Assembly: GCF_028331445.1 (NCBI RefSeq)
Contig: NZ_JAQMHX010000004.1
Location: 62,001-126,000, forward strand
Origin: Candidatus Phyllobacterium onerii
GTDB lineage: Bacteria > Pseudomonadota > Alphaproteobacteria > Rhizobiales > Rhizobiaceae
Length of the DNA stretch: 64,000 nucleotides
Direction of reading: 5' to 3'
Under the pieces are notes generated by a model. The model ran no database searches, was not told the origin of the DNA, and was given only the letters and a program-made list of their open reading frames with translations. Within the stretch, counting starts at the first letter, position 1, and each line of letters starts with the position of its first letter. Shown one piece after another: positions 1 to 12,138 of the stretch. A program made the position numbers and the translations under genes.

Positions 1-1
1 C

Positions 2-1603
<1,602 letters not shown>

Positions 1604-1627
1604 GTTCCACGCGTTTTGGTGGGGGGA

Positions 1628-1657
1628 GGGGTGGCGCTTCGGCGCTGCCCCTTTTTT
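1628..1657 (+). terminator. Rho-independent terminator after glpV
   Basis: A 10-bp stem (GGGGTGGCGC / GCGCTGCCCC, two G-U pairs) closed by a TTCG tetraloop is followed directly by six T residues at 1652-1657. It ends the plus-strand glpV transcript exactly where the converging DUF993 gene begins (stop codon at 1658). On the minus strand no T-tract follows, so it should act in one direction. Confidence 0.85.
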
Positions 1658-2824
1658 CTAGCAGATCCCATAAATCTGCAGAAGGCCCTTCATGCGGCTA
1701 ACCGCAAGCTCCGGCTTGTCCAGGACATTGGCCTGGTCAGCAAGCCGGAAGACTTCCGCGTAGTGGACAATGCCGCGGGCGGACTGCATGCCGGCCGGCA
1801 TGGTGAAGTGGCTTTGATGGCCGTTGAGCCAGGCGAGGAATACCACCCCGGCCTTGTAGTATTGAGTAGGCGCCTCGAAAATCTTGCGCGACAGCGGTAT
1901 GGTCGGCTCGATGACGTCGCGGAAGGCCTGCGTTTCGCCTTTCGCAAGTTGCGCCAAGGCCTTGGACGCCGAGGGTGCAACCGCATCGAAGATGCCCAGC
2001 AGCGCATGGCTGTAGCGTTCGCCGTCGCCTTCGATCAGTTCGGCATAGTTGAAATCATCGCCGGTGAAGCAAAGCACGCCTTCCGGTAACCGCTTGCGCA
2101 GTTCGATTTCTTTGGCGTTGTCCAGCAGCGAAATCTTGATGCCTTCGACCTTCTTTTTATTATCACTAATGATCGCGAGCACCGTTTCAAGTGCCTGTTC
2201 GAAGGAGGATGAACCCCAGTATCCCGCGAGCTGCGGGTCGAACATGTCTCCAAGCCAATGCAGGACGACCCTGTTGCCGGTCTGGCGCAGGATCTCGCCA
2301 TAGACCATGCGGTAGTCGTCCGCTGTACGGGCAACGCGGGCCAGCGCACGGCTCGCCATCATTACGGCACGTCCGCCCTCGACTTCGACAAACCCAATCT
2401 GCGTCTCATAGGCATCGATCACGTCGTGGAGGCTCCTGGCATCCTCCGGTGCCAGTTGATCGGTACCGGCGCCGCAGGCAAGGTCCGCTCCATCAAAAGT
2501 TCGCGCCTCGGCCAGCGATCGCCGGATCAGTTCCTGTGCACCTGTCCAATCAACGCCCATGCCGCGCTGCGCTGTATCCATGGCTTCAGCGATTTTGAAA
2601 CCAAGCGACCAGAGGTGATGGCGAAACGCCATGGTTGCATCCCAATCGATTGCAGGTTTGCCCCAAGGCTGAGCGTCCCCCAGCGGGTCGGACACCACAT
2701 GGGCGGCCGCATAGGCGAACCGATTGAATGTTGGAGGGCGCGAAGGCAGGGCAATCGGAACGCCGCTCAAAACGTAGTCGACGGTCGTCCCACTTCCATT
2801 CGGCAATTGGATTTTGAGGGTCAT
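1658..2824 (-). CDS. DUF993 family protein (dihydrodipicolinate-synthase-like aldolase fold)
   Basis: A 388-residue protein of the DUF993 family, which databases usually label dihydrodipicolinate synthase family. It is probably a class I aldolase or lyase acting on a sugar-derived keto acid, but no reaction is established that I know of. The start is ATG 2824 (MTLKIQLPNG) with GGGAG about 9 nt upstream. The longer open frame up to 2899 would run through the promoter and the palindrome at 2861-2874, so it is rejected. The gene is divergent from lacI and shares its regulatory region, so the two arms are very likely co-regulated as one catabolic unit. Confidence 0.8.
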   Translation of the reverse strand: MTLKIQLPNGSGTTVDYVLSGVPIALPSRPPTFNRFAYAAAHVVSDPLGDAQPWGKPAIDWDATMAFRHHLWSLGFKIAEAMDTAQRGMGVDWTGAQELIRRSLAEARTFDGADLACGAGTDQLAPEDARSLHDVIDAYETQIGFVEVEGGRAVMMASRALARVARTADDYRMVYGEILRQTGNRVVLHWLGDMFDPQLAGYWGSSSFEQALETVLAIISDNKKKVEGIKISLLDNAKEIELRKRLPEGVLCFTGDDFNYAELIEGDGERYSHALLGIFDAVAPSASKALAQLAKGETQAFRDVIEPTIPLSRKIFEAPTQYYKAGVVFLAWLNGHQSHFTMPAGMQSARGIVHYAEVFRLADQANVLDKPELAVSRMKGLLQIYGIC

Positions 2825-2852
2825 TCTGCGTTGCTCCCAGATCAAGCGGTCT

Positions 2853-2881
2853 CTTTTAATTTGGAACGTTCCAAAAAACAA
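2853..2881 (-). promoter_or_regulatory. Putative promoter of the DUF993 gene
   Basis: Read on the minus strand, TTGTTT (2876-2881) and TAAAAG (2853-2858) are 17 nt apart. The palindrome at 2861-2874 lies wholly inside this spacer, the same arrangement as in the opposite promoter. The hexamers are weak matches, so the call rests mainly on the symmetry. Confidence 0.45.
2861..2874. promoter_or_regulatory. LacI-type operator, copy 1
   Basis: TTGGAACGTTCCAA is a perfect 14-bp palindrome with the central CG typical of LacI/GalR operators. An identical copy lies at 2957-2970, exactly 96 bp away, both inside the 174-bp divergent intergenic region beside a lacI-family gene. It lies in the promoter spacer of the DUF993 gene. 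Repression by the adjacent LacI protein is inferred. Confidence 0.85.
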
Positions 2882-2947
2882 GCGACAATTTAATGACACC
2901 AGAAATCAATAATATCCCATAGTAGCGCCTCGTAGTAATAAAAGCAC

Positions 2948-2977
2948 TTGACGAATTTGGAACGTTCCAATTATATA
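2948..2977 (+). promoter_or_regulatory. Putative sigma-70 promoter of lacI and the catabolic operon
   Basis: TTGACG (2948-2953) and TATATA (2972-2977) are 18 nt apart, a good housekeeping-type promoter. The second palindrome fills the spacer, so repressor binding would block polymerase directly. Transcription should start near 2984, just before the ribosome binding site of the TTG start at 2999. Confidence 0.65.
2957..2970. promoter_or_regulatory. LacI-type operator, copy 2
   Basis: This is a second identical copy of TTGGAACGTTCCAA, sitting between the -35 and -10 elements of the lacI promoter. The 96-bp centre-to-centre distance is about nine helical turns, which would place both sites on one DNA face and allow a loop between two bound dimers. 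It implies autoregulation. Confidence 0.85.
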
Positions 2978-2998
2978 AGGACCGATGGAGGATTTTCG

Positions 2999-5034
<2,036 letters not shown>

Positions 5035-5049
5035 GAAAACGACTACAAT

Positions 5050-6651
5050 ATGAACAAGCACATCACCCCCGAAGAGGCCGCGAACCTCATTCCCGACGAA
5101 GCGATCGTTTCGGTCTCGTCCTCGAGCGGTCTCGGCTGTCCGGATCTGATGCTGAAAGCCATCGGCGCCCGCTTCGATGCGACCGGCCATCCGCGCGATC
5201 TGACGACACTGCATCCGATTGCGGCGGGGGATATGAGCGGCATCAAGGGTATCGACCACATCGCCAAGAAGGGCTTGCTCAAGAAGATCATCGGTGGCTC
5301 CTATCCGTCCGGTCCGTCCAGCGCCGAACCTCCGCTGATCTGGCAGATGATCGGCAATGATGAGGTAGCGGCCTACAATATTCCTTCCGGCATTCTCTTT
5401 GACATGCACCGGGAAGCGGCGGCGAAGCGCCCGGGAGTTTTCACAAAGGTCGGGCTCGATACTTTTGTCGACCCGGACCGCCAGGGCTGCGCCATGAATG
5501 CCTCTGCTGCCGAAGAGCCGGTCGTTCGCAAGATCGAGTTTGGCGGCGAGGAATGGTTGTTCTTCAAGCCGATCATTCCGCAAGTCGCGATCATTCGCGC
5601 AACCACGGCTGATGAGCGCGGCAATCTCACCTACGAACATGAAGGCGCCTATCTCGGCGGCTTCGATCAGGCGCTTGCGGTACGCAACAATGGCGGCATC
5701 GTTATCGCGCAGGTGAAACGCATCACCAAGAGCGGTTCGATGAAGCCGCACGATGTGCGCGTGCCGGGCATCCTTGTTGACTACGTCGTCGTCGATCCCG
5801 ACCAGAAGCAGACAACGCAAACGCTCTACGATCCGGCTATTTCCGGCGAAATTTTCCATCCGCTGGAGGATTTCGCCCTCCCGGATTTCAATATCCAGAA
5901 AGTCATTGCGCGCCGCGTCGCAACCGAGCTCGAAGCGGGCAGTGCCGTCAATCTCGGCTTTGGTATTTCCGCCAACGTACCGCGTATTCTGCTTGAGGAG
6001 GGCTTGCACGGGGTGGTCACCTGGGTGATCGAGCAAGGCCCTGTCGGCGGTATTCCGCTTTTGGATTTCGCTTTCGGCTGCGCTTCCAACGCGGAAGCCT
6101 TTGTCCCGTCGCCGCACCAGTTTACCTATTTCCAGGGCGCGGGCTTCGATGCCTCGCTGCTGTCGTTCCTCGAGATCGACAAATCCGGCTCCGTCAACGT
6201 GTCGAAGCTGAGCTTCCGACCGCATGTGACCGCTGGCGCAGGCGGGTTTGTCGATATTACCGCACGGGCGCGCAAGATCGTGTTCTCCGGCATGTTCAAT
6301 GCCGGTGCGAAGGTACATGTCGAGGATGGAAAGCTGGTCATCGAGAAGGAAGGCAAGCTGAAGAAGCTGGTCACGCAAGTCGAGCACGTAACTTTCTCCG
6401 GCCGTCGCGCCGTCGAGCAAGGCCAGGACATCACCTATGTCACCGAACGTTGCGTCATGGTCCTGAGGCCTGAGGGCGTGGTCCTGACGGAAATCGCGCC
6501 GGGCGTAGACCTCCAGTCCCACATTCTCGATCAGTCGGAATTCCCACTGGTCGTTGCCCGTGATCTCAAGCTGATGGACGCGCATCTGTTCGCGCCGGAA
6601 CCCTTTGGCCTGAAACTGCCGCAGAAACCGCAAAGGACGCTCCATGGCTGA
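5050..6651 (+). CDS. Acyl-CoA:acetate/3-ketoacid CoA-transferase (fused alpha-beta)
   Basis: A 533-residue family I CoA-transferase in which the alpha and beta subunits are fused, like YdiF or propionate CoA-transferase. The ExG catalytic motif is present as IEQGPVGG, with Glu at residue 328 as the expected nucleophile that forms the glutamyl-CoA thioester. It should activate a carboxylic acid using acetyl- or another acyl-CoA. The start is 15 nt after the oxidoreductase stop, and the end overlaps the enoyl-CoA hydratase start by 8 nt. Together with the next two genes it indicates that the pathway passes through a CoA-bound acid. Confidence 0.85.
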   Translation: MNKHITPEEAANLIPDEAIVSVSSSSGLGCPDLMLKAIGARFDATGHPRDLTTLHPIAAGDMSGIKGIDHIAKKGLLKKIIGGSYPSGPSSAEPPLIWQMIGNDEVAAYNIPSGILFDMHREAAAKRPGVFTKVGLDTFVDPDRQGCAMNASAAEEPVVRKIEFGGEEWLFFKPIIPQVAIIRATTADERGNLTYEHEGAYLGGFDQALAVRNNGGIVIAQVKRITKSGSMKPHDVRVPGILVDYVVVDPDQKQTTQTLYDPAISGEIFHPLEDFALPDFNIQKVIARRVATELEAGSAVNLGFGISANVPRILLEEGLHGVVTWVIEQGPVGGIPLLDFAFGCASNAEAFVPSPHQFTYFQGAGFDASLLSFLEIDKSGSVNVSKLSFRPHVTAGAGGFVDITARARKIVFSGMFNAGAKVHVEDGKLVIEKEGKLKKLVTQVEHVTFSGRRAVEQGQDITYVTERCVMVLRPEGVVLTEIAPGVDLQSHILDQSEFPLVVARDLKLMDAHLFAPEPFGLKLPQKPQRTLHG

Positions 6652-7423
6652 CCCGCGCATCGACGTAACCTTCGCAGGCCCTGTCGCCACGATCACCGTG
6701 GCGCGTCCGGAAAAGCTCAATGCCTTCGACCTCGACATGTTGAAGGAGTTGAGCGCCGCCTGCGATACAGTGGAGGCCAACGCGCAAGTGCGGGTTGCGA
6801 TCCTCACCGGCGCTGGCAAGGCATTTTCGGCAGGTGGCGATATCAAGGCTTGGGCAGCGATGACGCCGAATGAGTTCGGCCACGCCTGGGTGCGTTTCGG
6901 CCATCGTGTCTTCGAACGGCTGGCGACACTCCGTGTGCCGTTGATCGCGGCTCTTAACGGCCATGCGCTTGGCGGTGGCCTCGAATTGGCTGCTGCCGCG
7001 GATATCCGTATCGCTGAAACACAGATCAAGCTTGGGCTGCCGGAGACCGGACTTGGCATGGTGCCGGGCTGGTCCGGCACGCAGCGGCTGGTCCGGCGTT
7101 TTGGCGCGCAAGTGGTTCGCCGCATGACGCTTGGCGGCGAGATTTTCAGCGCCGGCGAGGCACAGGTGTTCGGTCTCGTCGATCATGTGGTCGAAACCGG
7201 TAGCGCGGTTTCCACAGCGCAAGCCTACGCGGAACGCATCGCCAAGCGCGGCCCGGCTGCCGTGGAGGTGGCAAAACTGATGATCGCTTCAGCCAATGGC
7301 GAAGACAATGGAACGGCGGTTGAAGCCCTAGGCTCGATCCTCGTCGCAAAAACTGCGGACCTGAAAGAAGGTGTTTCGGCCTTTGCCGAAAAGCGTGAGC
7401 CCGTGTTCAAGGGAGAATGGTAA
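6644..7423 (+). CDS. Enoyl-CoA hydratase/isomerase family protein
   Basis: A 259-residue crotonase-fold protein with the oxyanion-hole segments SAGGDIKAW (near 62-70) and GHALGGGLELA (near 106-116). The PE of KLGLPETGLG matches the first catalytic glutamate region. The second usual Glu of hydratases is not obvious in the MVPGWSGTQRL region, so hydration is not certain; isomerase, lyase or hydrolase activity on a CoA ester is possible. It is translationally coupled to its neighbours (8-bp overlap upstream, TAATG junction downstream). Confidence 0.85.
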   Translation: MADPRIDVTFAGPVATITVARPEKLNAFDLDMLKELSAACDTVEANAQVRVAILTGAGKAFSAGGDIKAWAAMTPNEFGHAWVRFGHRVFERLATLRVPLIAALNGHALGGGLELAAAADIRIAETQIKLGLPETGLGMVPGWSGTQRLVRRFGAQVVRRMTLGGEIFSAGEAQVFGLVDHVVETGSAVSTAQAYAERIAKRGPAAVEVAKLMIASANGEDNGTAVEALGSILVAKTADLKEGVSAFAEKREPVFKGEW

Positions 7424-8931
7424 TGACAGTTCTGGTGCGGCCTCAGGCACTCGATAATTTCAAGGTGCGCGAATTCCAGATGCTGATCGACGGCCGATGG
7501 ACGGATGGCGCTGAAGGCGGGGTCATCGAGCGCAAGAGCCCCGGTCATGGCGTGGTCGTCTCGCGCTACCAGGCGGGAACCAAGGCCGACGCGACACGCG
7601 CAATTACTGCCGCACGCCACGCGTTCGACAATGGGCCGTGGTCGCGCATGACCGGCGCGGAGCGTTCGAACATCCTTCTCAAGGCCGCCGATCTCATCGC
7701 ATCGCGCTCCGACGAACTTGCCTATCTTGACTGCATCGAATCCGGCAAACCAATCAGCCAGGCCAAGGCCGAACTCGGTGGCGCCGTCGATATCTGGCGC
7801 TACGCGGCTGCACTTGGCCGCGACTTGCATGGCGAAAGCTATAATACGCTCGGAGATGCAACACTGGGTGTCGTCCTGCGCGAGGCGATCGGTGTCGTCT
7901 CGATCATAACGCCCTGGAATTTCCCGTTCCTTATCGTAAGCCAGAAGTTACCCTTCGCGCTCGCCGCCGGGTGCACAGCCGTGGTGAAACCATCTGAGCT
8001 GACATCCGGCTCGACGCTGGTGCTCGGTGAAATCCTCATGGAAGCCGGTGTTCCAGCTGGCGTGGTCAATATTGTCGTCGGTACGGGTGCCGAAGTTGGT
8101 GCGCCGATGACCACGCATCCGGATGTCGATATGGTCTCGTTCACCGGCTCTACCCTTGTCGGCAAGCTGACCATGGCAAATGCCGCCCAGACCCTGAAAA
8201 AGGTCTCGCTTGAACTCGGCGGCAAGAACCCGCAGATCGTGTTTCCGGATGCCAATCTCGATGATTTCATCGATGCAGCGGTGTTCGGCGCCTATTTTAA
8301 CGCAGGCGAATGCTGCAATGCCGGATCCCGCCTGATCGTTCACCGCGATATCGCCGATGAGGTCGTCCAGCGTGTGGCGGCGCTTTCCGCCAAGGTCAGG
8401 GTTGGCGATCCGCTCGATCCACGCACCAAGGTTGGCGCGATCATCACGCCGGAGCACCTCGCCAAGGTTGGCGCCTATGTCCGCAACGCCGCTTCCGCGG
8501 GGGCGAATGTCAGCCATGGCGGTGAAGCGCTCGATCTGGGCATGGGACAATTCATGGCACCGACGATCCTTTCGGCCGTCCAGCCGGAGATGGCCGTGGC
8601 GCGGGAAGAGGTATTCGGACCGGTGCTGTCCGTGCTAACATTCGACACGCTGGAGGACGCCGTCCGTATCGCGAATTCCATCGACTATGGATTGTCCGCT
8701 GGCGTCTGGAGCCGCGACTTCGATACCTGCATGACAATCGGCCGTCAGGTACGTGCTGGAACTATCTGGATGAACACCTTCATGGACGGTGCGTCGGAAC
8801 TACCCTTCGGCGGATACAAGCAATCCGGGCTCGGCCGTGAACTCGGCAGGCACGCGGTAGAAGACTATACGGAAACCAAAACTTTGAACATGCACATGGG
8901 TAGGCGGAAAGTAGTATGGTCAGGAGATTAA
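7423..8931 (+). CDS. Aldehyde dehydrogenase family protein
   Basis: A 502-residue NAD(P)-dependent aldehyde dehydrogenase of usual length. Visible motifs are the ITPWNFPF cofactor segment, FTGSTLVGK, the general base in LELGGKNPQ, and GECCNAGSR with Cys298 as the expected nucleophile. ATG 7423 is chosen because GGGAG lies 7 nt upstream and the start shares its A with the preceding TAA stop. A start 6 nt upstream (GTG 7417) is possible. It is the last gene of the enzyme block; an aldehyde, perhaps released by the DUF993 aldolase, is the inferred substrate. Confidence 0.9.
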   Translation: MTVLVRPQALDNFKVREFQMLIDGRWTDGAEGGVIERKSPGHGVVVSRYQAGTKADATRAITAARHAFDNGPWSRMTGAERSNILLKAADLIASRSDELAYLDCIESGKPISQAKAELGGAVDIWRYAAALGRDLHGESYNTLGDATLGVVLREAIGVVSIITPWNFPFLIVSQKLPFALAAGCTAVVKPSELTSGSTLVLGEILMEAGVPAGVVNIVVGTGAEVGAPMTTHPDVDMVSFTGSTLVGKLTMANAAQTLKKVSLELGGKNPQIVFPDANLDDFIDAAVFGAYFNAGECCNAGSRLIVHRDIADEVVQRVAALSAKVRVGDPLDPRTKVGAIITPEHLAKVGAYVRNAASAGANVSHGGEALDLGMGQFMAPTILSAVQPEMAVAREEVFGPVLSVLTFDTLEDAVRIANSIDYGLSAGVWSRDFDTCMTIGRQVRAGTIWMNTFMDGASELPFGGYKQSGLGRELGRHAVEDYTETKTLNMHMGRRKVVWSGD

Positions 8932-9038
8932 ATCGATTGTAATAGCCGTTCTGCCTATTGTATGAATGCCTCAGACCTAAGGGCACCTTCGGTCGGACAT
9001 GTTAAATTTTATCTCTTTTTTCTCGTGGGAGGACTGTT

Positions 9039-10286
9039 ATGAAAAAGCTGATGAATACTGTTGCCGCTGCAGCAATGCTGCTCGGTACAGCAACGATGGC
9101 CCGTGCGGCCGAAAACGTCGAGGTCCTGCATTGGTGGACTTCCGGCGGTGAAGCGACCGCACTGGAAGTGCTCAAGAAGGATCTGGAATCCAAGGGCATC
9201 ACATGGTCCGACATGCCGGTTTCCGGTGGTGGCGGTACAGAAGCGATGACCGTTTTGCGTGCCCGTGTTACTGCCGGCAACCCTCCGACGGCCGTACAGA
9301 TGCTCGGTTTCGACATCACCGACTGGGCGAAGCAGGGTGCTCTCGGCAACCTCGATGAAGTTGCGGCCAAGGAAAAGTGGGACGACGTGATCCCGACCGC
9401 TCTGCAGAAGTTCTCGAAGTATGACGGCCATTGGATTGCTGCGCCGGTCAACGTCCATTCGACCAACTGGATTTGGATCAACAAGGCGGCCCTCGACAAG
9501 GCCGGTGGCAAGGAGCCTGCGAACTGGGACGAGCTGATTGCTCTTCTCGACAACTTCAAGGCGCAGGGCATCATTCCAATCGCCCATGGTGGCGTGCCAT
9601 GGGAAGATGCGACGATCTTCGATGCCGTCGTTCTGTCGCTCGGCAACGACTTCTACAAGTCGGCATTCATCGACCTTGATCCCGCCGCGCTTGGCAGCGA
9701 CAAGATGAAGGAAGCCTTCGACCGCATGACCAAGCTGCGTACCTATGTGGATGACAACTTCTCCGGTCGCGACTGGAATCTTGCTTCCGCGATGGTCATC
9801 GAAAACAAGGCGGGTCTGCAGTTCATGGGCGACTGGGCCAAGGGCGAATTCATCAAGGCTGGCAAAGTGCCAGGCAAGGATTTCGTCTGCATGCGCTTCC
9901 CGGGCACTCAGGGTTCGGTAACGTTCAACTCCGACCAGTTCGCCATGTTCAAGGTCAGTGAAGCACAGCTCAAGCCGCAGCTCGTCATGGCATCGGCCAT
10001 AGAAAGCCCGACCTTCCAGTCCGCGTTCAATGTCGTGAAGGGCTCTGCTCCTGCACGTACCGATGTACCGGACACGGCTTTTGACGATTGCGGCAAGAAG
10101 GCCATCAAGGATCTTGCCGAAGCCAACAAGGCTGGCACGCTCTTTGGATCCATGGCCCATGGTCATGCCAATCCGGCAGCAGTCAAGAACGCGATCTACG
10201 ACGTTGTGACCCGTGAATTCAACGGCGATCTGACGTCGGAAGAAGCAGTCAAGGAACTCGTTGCCGCTGTTGCTGCTGCGAAATAA
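9039..10286 (+). CDS. Sugar ABC transporter substrate-binding protein (glucose/mannose type)
   Basis: A 415-residue periplasmic receptor of the extracellular solute-binding family 1. The signal peptide is about 23 residues long and ends in ARA-AEN. The sequence resembles the glucose/mannose receptors of the GtsABC type ([11 protein letters not shown] at the mature N-terminus). GGGAGGA precedes the ATG. The 107-bp gap upstream holds a weak possible promoter (TTGTAA near 8938, TATGAA 18 nt later) and no copy of the LacI operator, so this block may be read through from the enzyme operon or started separately. A stable hairpin follows the stop. Confidence 0.88.
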   Translation: MKKLMNTVAAAAMLLGTATMARAAENVEVLHWWTSGGEATALEVLKKDLESKGITWSDMPVSGGGGTEAMTVLRARVTAGNPPTAVQMLGFDITDWAKQGALGNLDEVAAKEKWDDVIPTALQKFSKYDGHWIAAPVNVHSTNWIWINKAALDKAGGKEPANWDELIALLDNFKAQGIIPIAHGGVPWEDATIFDAVVLSLGNDFYKSAFIDLDPAALGSDKMKEAFDRMTKLRTYVDDNFSGRDWNLASAMVIENKAGLQFMGDWAKGEFIKAGKVPGKDFVCMRFPGTQGSVTFNSDQFAMFKVSEAQLKPQLVMASAIESPTFQSAFNVVKGSAPARTDVPDTAFDDCGKKAIKDLAEANKAGTLFGSMAHGHANPAAVKNAIYDVVTREFNGDLTSEEAVKELVAAVAAAK

Positions 10287-10297
10287 GTCTCGTGTTT

Positions 10298-10325
10298 CTG
10301 TCCGGGGCCATATCGCCCCGGACAG
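10298..10325 (+). promoter_or_regulatory. Intercistronic hairpin after the sugar-binding-protein gene
   Basis: A perfect 11-bp stem (CTGTCCGGGGC / GCCCCGGACAG) with a 6-nt loop and no T-tract. A smaller 6-bp stem (CCGCGA / TCGCGG) follows near 10329-10344. Such hairpins between binding-protein and permease genes usually protect the upstream mRNA and reduce downstream expression, giving excess receptor. That role is inferred here. Confidence 0.6.
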
Positions 10326-10377
10326 GTTCCCGCGATGCTTCGCGGCAATATAAGATTACACATCGAGGGGTGAGGCT

Positions 10378-11256
10378 ATGGATACCCGCAGCCGCATACA
10401 GGACCTGATACCGAAACTGGTATTGGGACCGAGTTTTTTGATCGTCCTGATTTTCGTCTACGGCTTCATCGCCTATACCGCCATCCTGTCTTTCACCGAT
10501 AGTAAGATGCTGCCATCCTACGGCTTTGTCGGGTTTGACAACTACCGCAGGCTTTGGGCCTTGCCGCATTGGTGGCGCGCGATCACCAATCTAGGTATTT
10601 TCGCCTCGCTCTACATCATCATCTGCACGGTGATTGGCCTCGGTCTCGCCATCCTGCTCGACCAGAAGATCCGTATCGAAGGGCTCCTGCGCCCGATTTA
10701 TCTCTACCCGATGGCACTTTCCTTCATCGTCACCGGCGTTGCCTGGAAATGGTTCCTTGACCCCGGCATCGGTCTTGAAAATACCATGCACCAATGGGGC
10801 TGGGAGAGTTTTCACTTCAACTGGATCAAGGACTCCAAAATGGCGATCTATACGGTGGTCATTGCCGCCGTCTGGCAATCCTCCGGCTTCGTCATGGCCA
10901 TGTTTCTTGCCGGTCTGCGTGGTGTCGACAATGAAATCATCAAGGCGGCGCAGATCGATGGCGCTTCGACAGGCACGATCTACCGGCGCATCATTATTCC
11001 GCTGATGCGCCCGGTCTTCCTCTCGGCCTTCGTCGTGCTCGCCCACCTTGCCATCAAGGCTTATGATCTTGTCATCGCCCTCACCGGCGGCGGACCAGGC
11101 CAAGCCACCGAATTGCCCGCGACCTTCATGTATTCCTATACCTTCACCCGCAATTCCATGGGCATCGGCGCTTCGTCGGCCATCATCATGCTGATCATGA
11201 TCTTCTCGATCATCGTTCCCTATCTCTACTCAGAAATCAGAGGGGGCAACAAATGA
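10378..11256 (+). CDS. Sugar ABC transporter permease (MalF/UgpA type)
   Basis: A 292-residue inner-membrane permease with six predicted hydrophobic segments. The EAA loop reads in the form AAQIDGASTGTIYRRIIIPL (near 197-216), which docks the ATPase. Length and motif fit the MalF-type partner of binding-protein-dependent sugar uptake. The last codons overlap the next permease start (ATGA, 11253-11256). GAGGGGTGAGG lies just before the ATG. Confidence 0.9.
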   Translation: MDTRSRIQDLIPKLVLGPSFLIVLIFVYGFIAYTAILSFTDSKMLPSYGFVGFDNYRRLWALPHWWRAITNLGIFASLYIIICTVIGLGLAILLDQKIRIEGLLRPIYLYPMALSFIVTGVAWKWFLDPGIGLENTMHQWGWESFHFNWIKDSKMAIYTVVIAAVWQSSGFVMAMFLAGLRGVDNEIIKAAQIDGASTGTIYRRIIIPLMRPVFLSAFVVLAHLAIKAYDLVIALTGGGPGQATELPATFMYSYTFTRNSMGIGASSAIIMLIMIFSIIVPYLYSEIRGGNK

Positions 11257-12134
11257 GTGCCCAGAGCCCGGATAATGCCATCTCCAGTGGCAAGCTGACA
11301 CGCGTTCTCATCTACGCGGCGCTGTTTCTGTTCGCCTTCTATTACCTGCTGCCGCTCTATGTCATGCTGGTCAACTCGCTGAAGCCGCTGGAAGAAATCC
11401 GCCAGGGCGGCATGCTTTCGCCTCCACGCGAATGGACCATCCAGCCTTGGCTAACCGCCTGGTCAACAGCACAAATCGGTGTGCAGCCCACAGGTCTCAG
11501 GCCCTATTTCATCAATTCGATCCTCATGGTCGTGCCTGCGGTCGCCATCTCCACGGTTGTCGGTGCGCTCAATGGCTACGTGCTGACCAAATGGAAGTTT
11601 CGCGGCTCCAATCTGATATTCGGCATGCTGCTGCTCGGCTGCTTCATCCCGTTCCAGATCGTGCTCATTCCCATGGCCCGCATGCTCGGGATACTCGGCA
11701 TGGCTGGTACGATCCAGGGCCTGATCCTCGTCCATATCGTCTATGGCCTTGGCTTCACCACGCTCTACTTCCGCAACTATTATGAGGCGTTTCCAACCGA
11801 ACTCGTCCGCGCCGCGCAGATCGACGGCGCGAGCTTCTTCCAGATATTCCGCCGCATCCTTCTGCCGTCATCGGGGCCGATCATCGTCGTGTCCGTCATC
11901 TGGCAGTTCACCAATATCTGGAACGACTTCCTGTTCGGTGCCTCCTTCTCCGGTTTCTCAAGCACGCCCATGACGGTTGCGCTCAACAATCTCGTCAATT
12001 CGTCTACCGGCGTGAAGGAATATAACGTGCATTTCGCCGGCGCCATTCTCGCAGCGCTGCCAACTCTCATCGTCTACATCGTTTCCGGACGCTATTTCGT
12101 CCGCGGCCTCATGTCCGGTGCCGTGAAGGGATAA
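11253..12134 (+). CDS. Sugar ABC transporter permease (MalG/UgpE type)
   Basis: A 293-residue inner-membrane permease, the second half of the translocation pore. It has six hydrophobic segments and an EAA loop (AAQIDGASFFQIFRRILLP, near 188-206) for contact with the ATPase at 12139. The 4-bp overlap with the preceding permease indicates coupled translation in equal amounts. Confidence 0.9.
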   Translation: MSAQSPDNAISSGKLTRVLIYAALFLFAFYYLLPLYVMLVNSLKPLEEIRQGGMLSPPREWTIQPWLTAWSTAQIGVQPTGLRPYFINSILMVVPAVAISTVVGALNGYVLTKWKFRGSNLIFGMLLLGCFIPFQIVLIPMARMLGILGMAGTIQGLILVHIVYGLGFTTLYFRNYYEAFPTELVRAAQIDGASFFQIFRRILLPSSGPIIVVSVIWQFTNIWNDFLFGASFSGFSSTPMTVALNNLVNSSTGVKEYNVHFAGAILAALPTLIVYIVSGRYFVRGLMSGAVKG

Positions 12135-12138
12135 ATCA

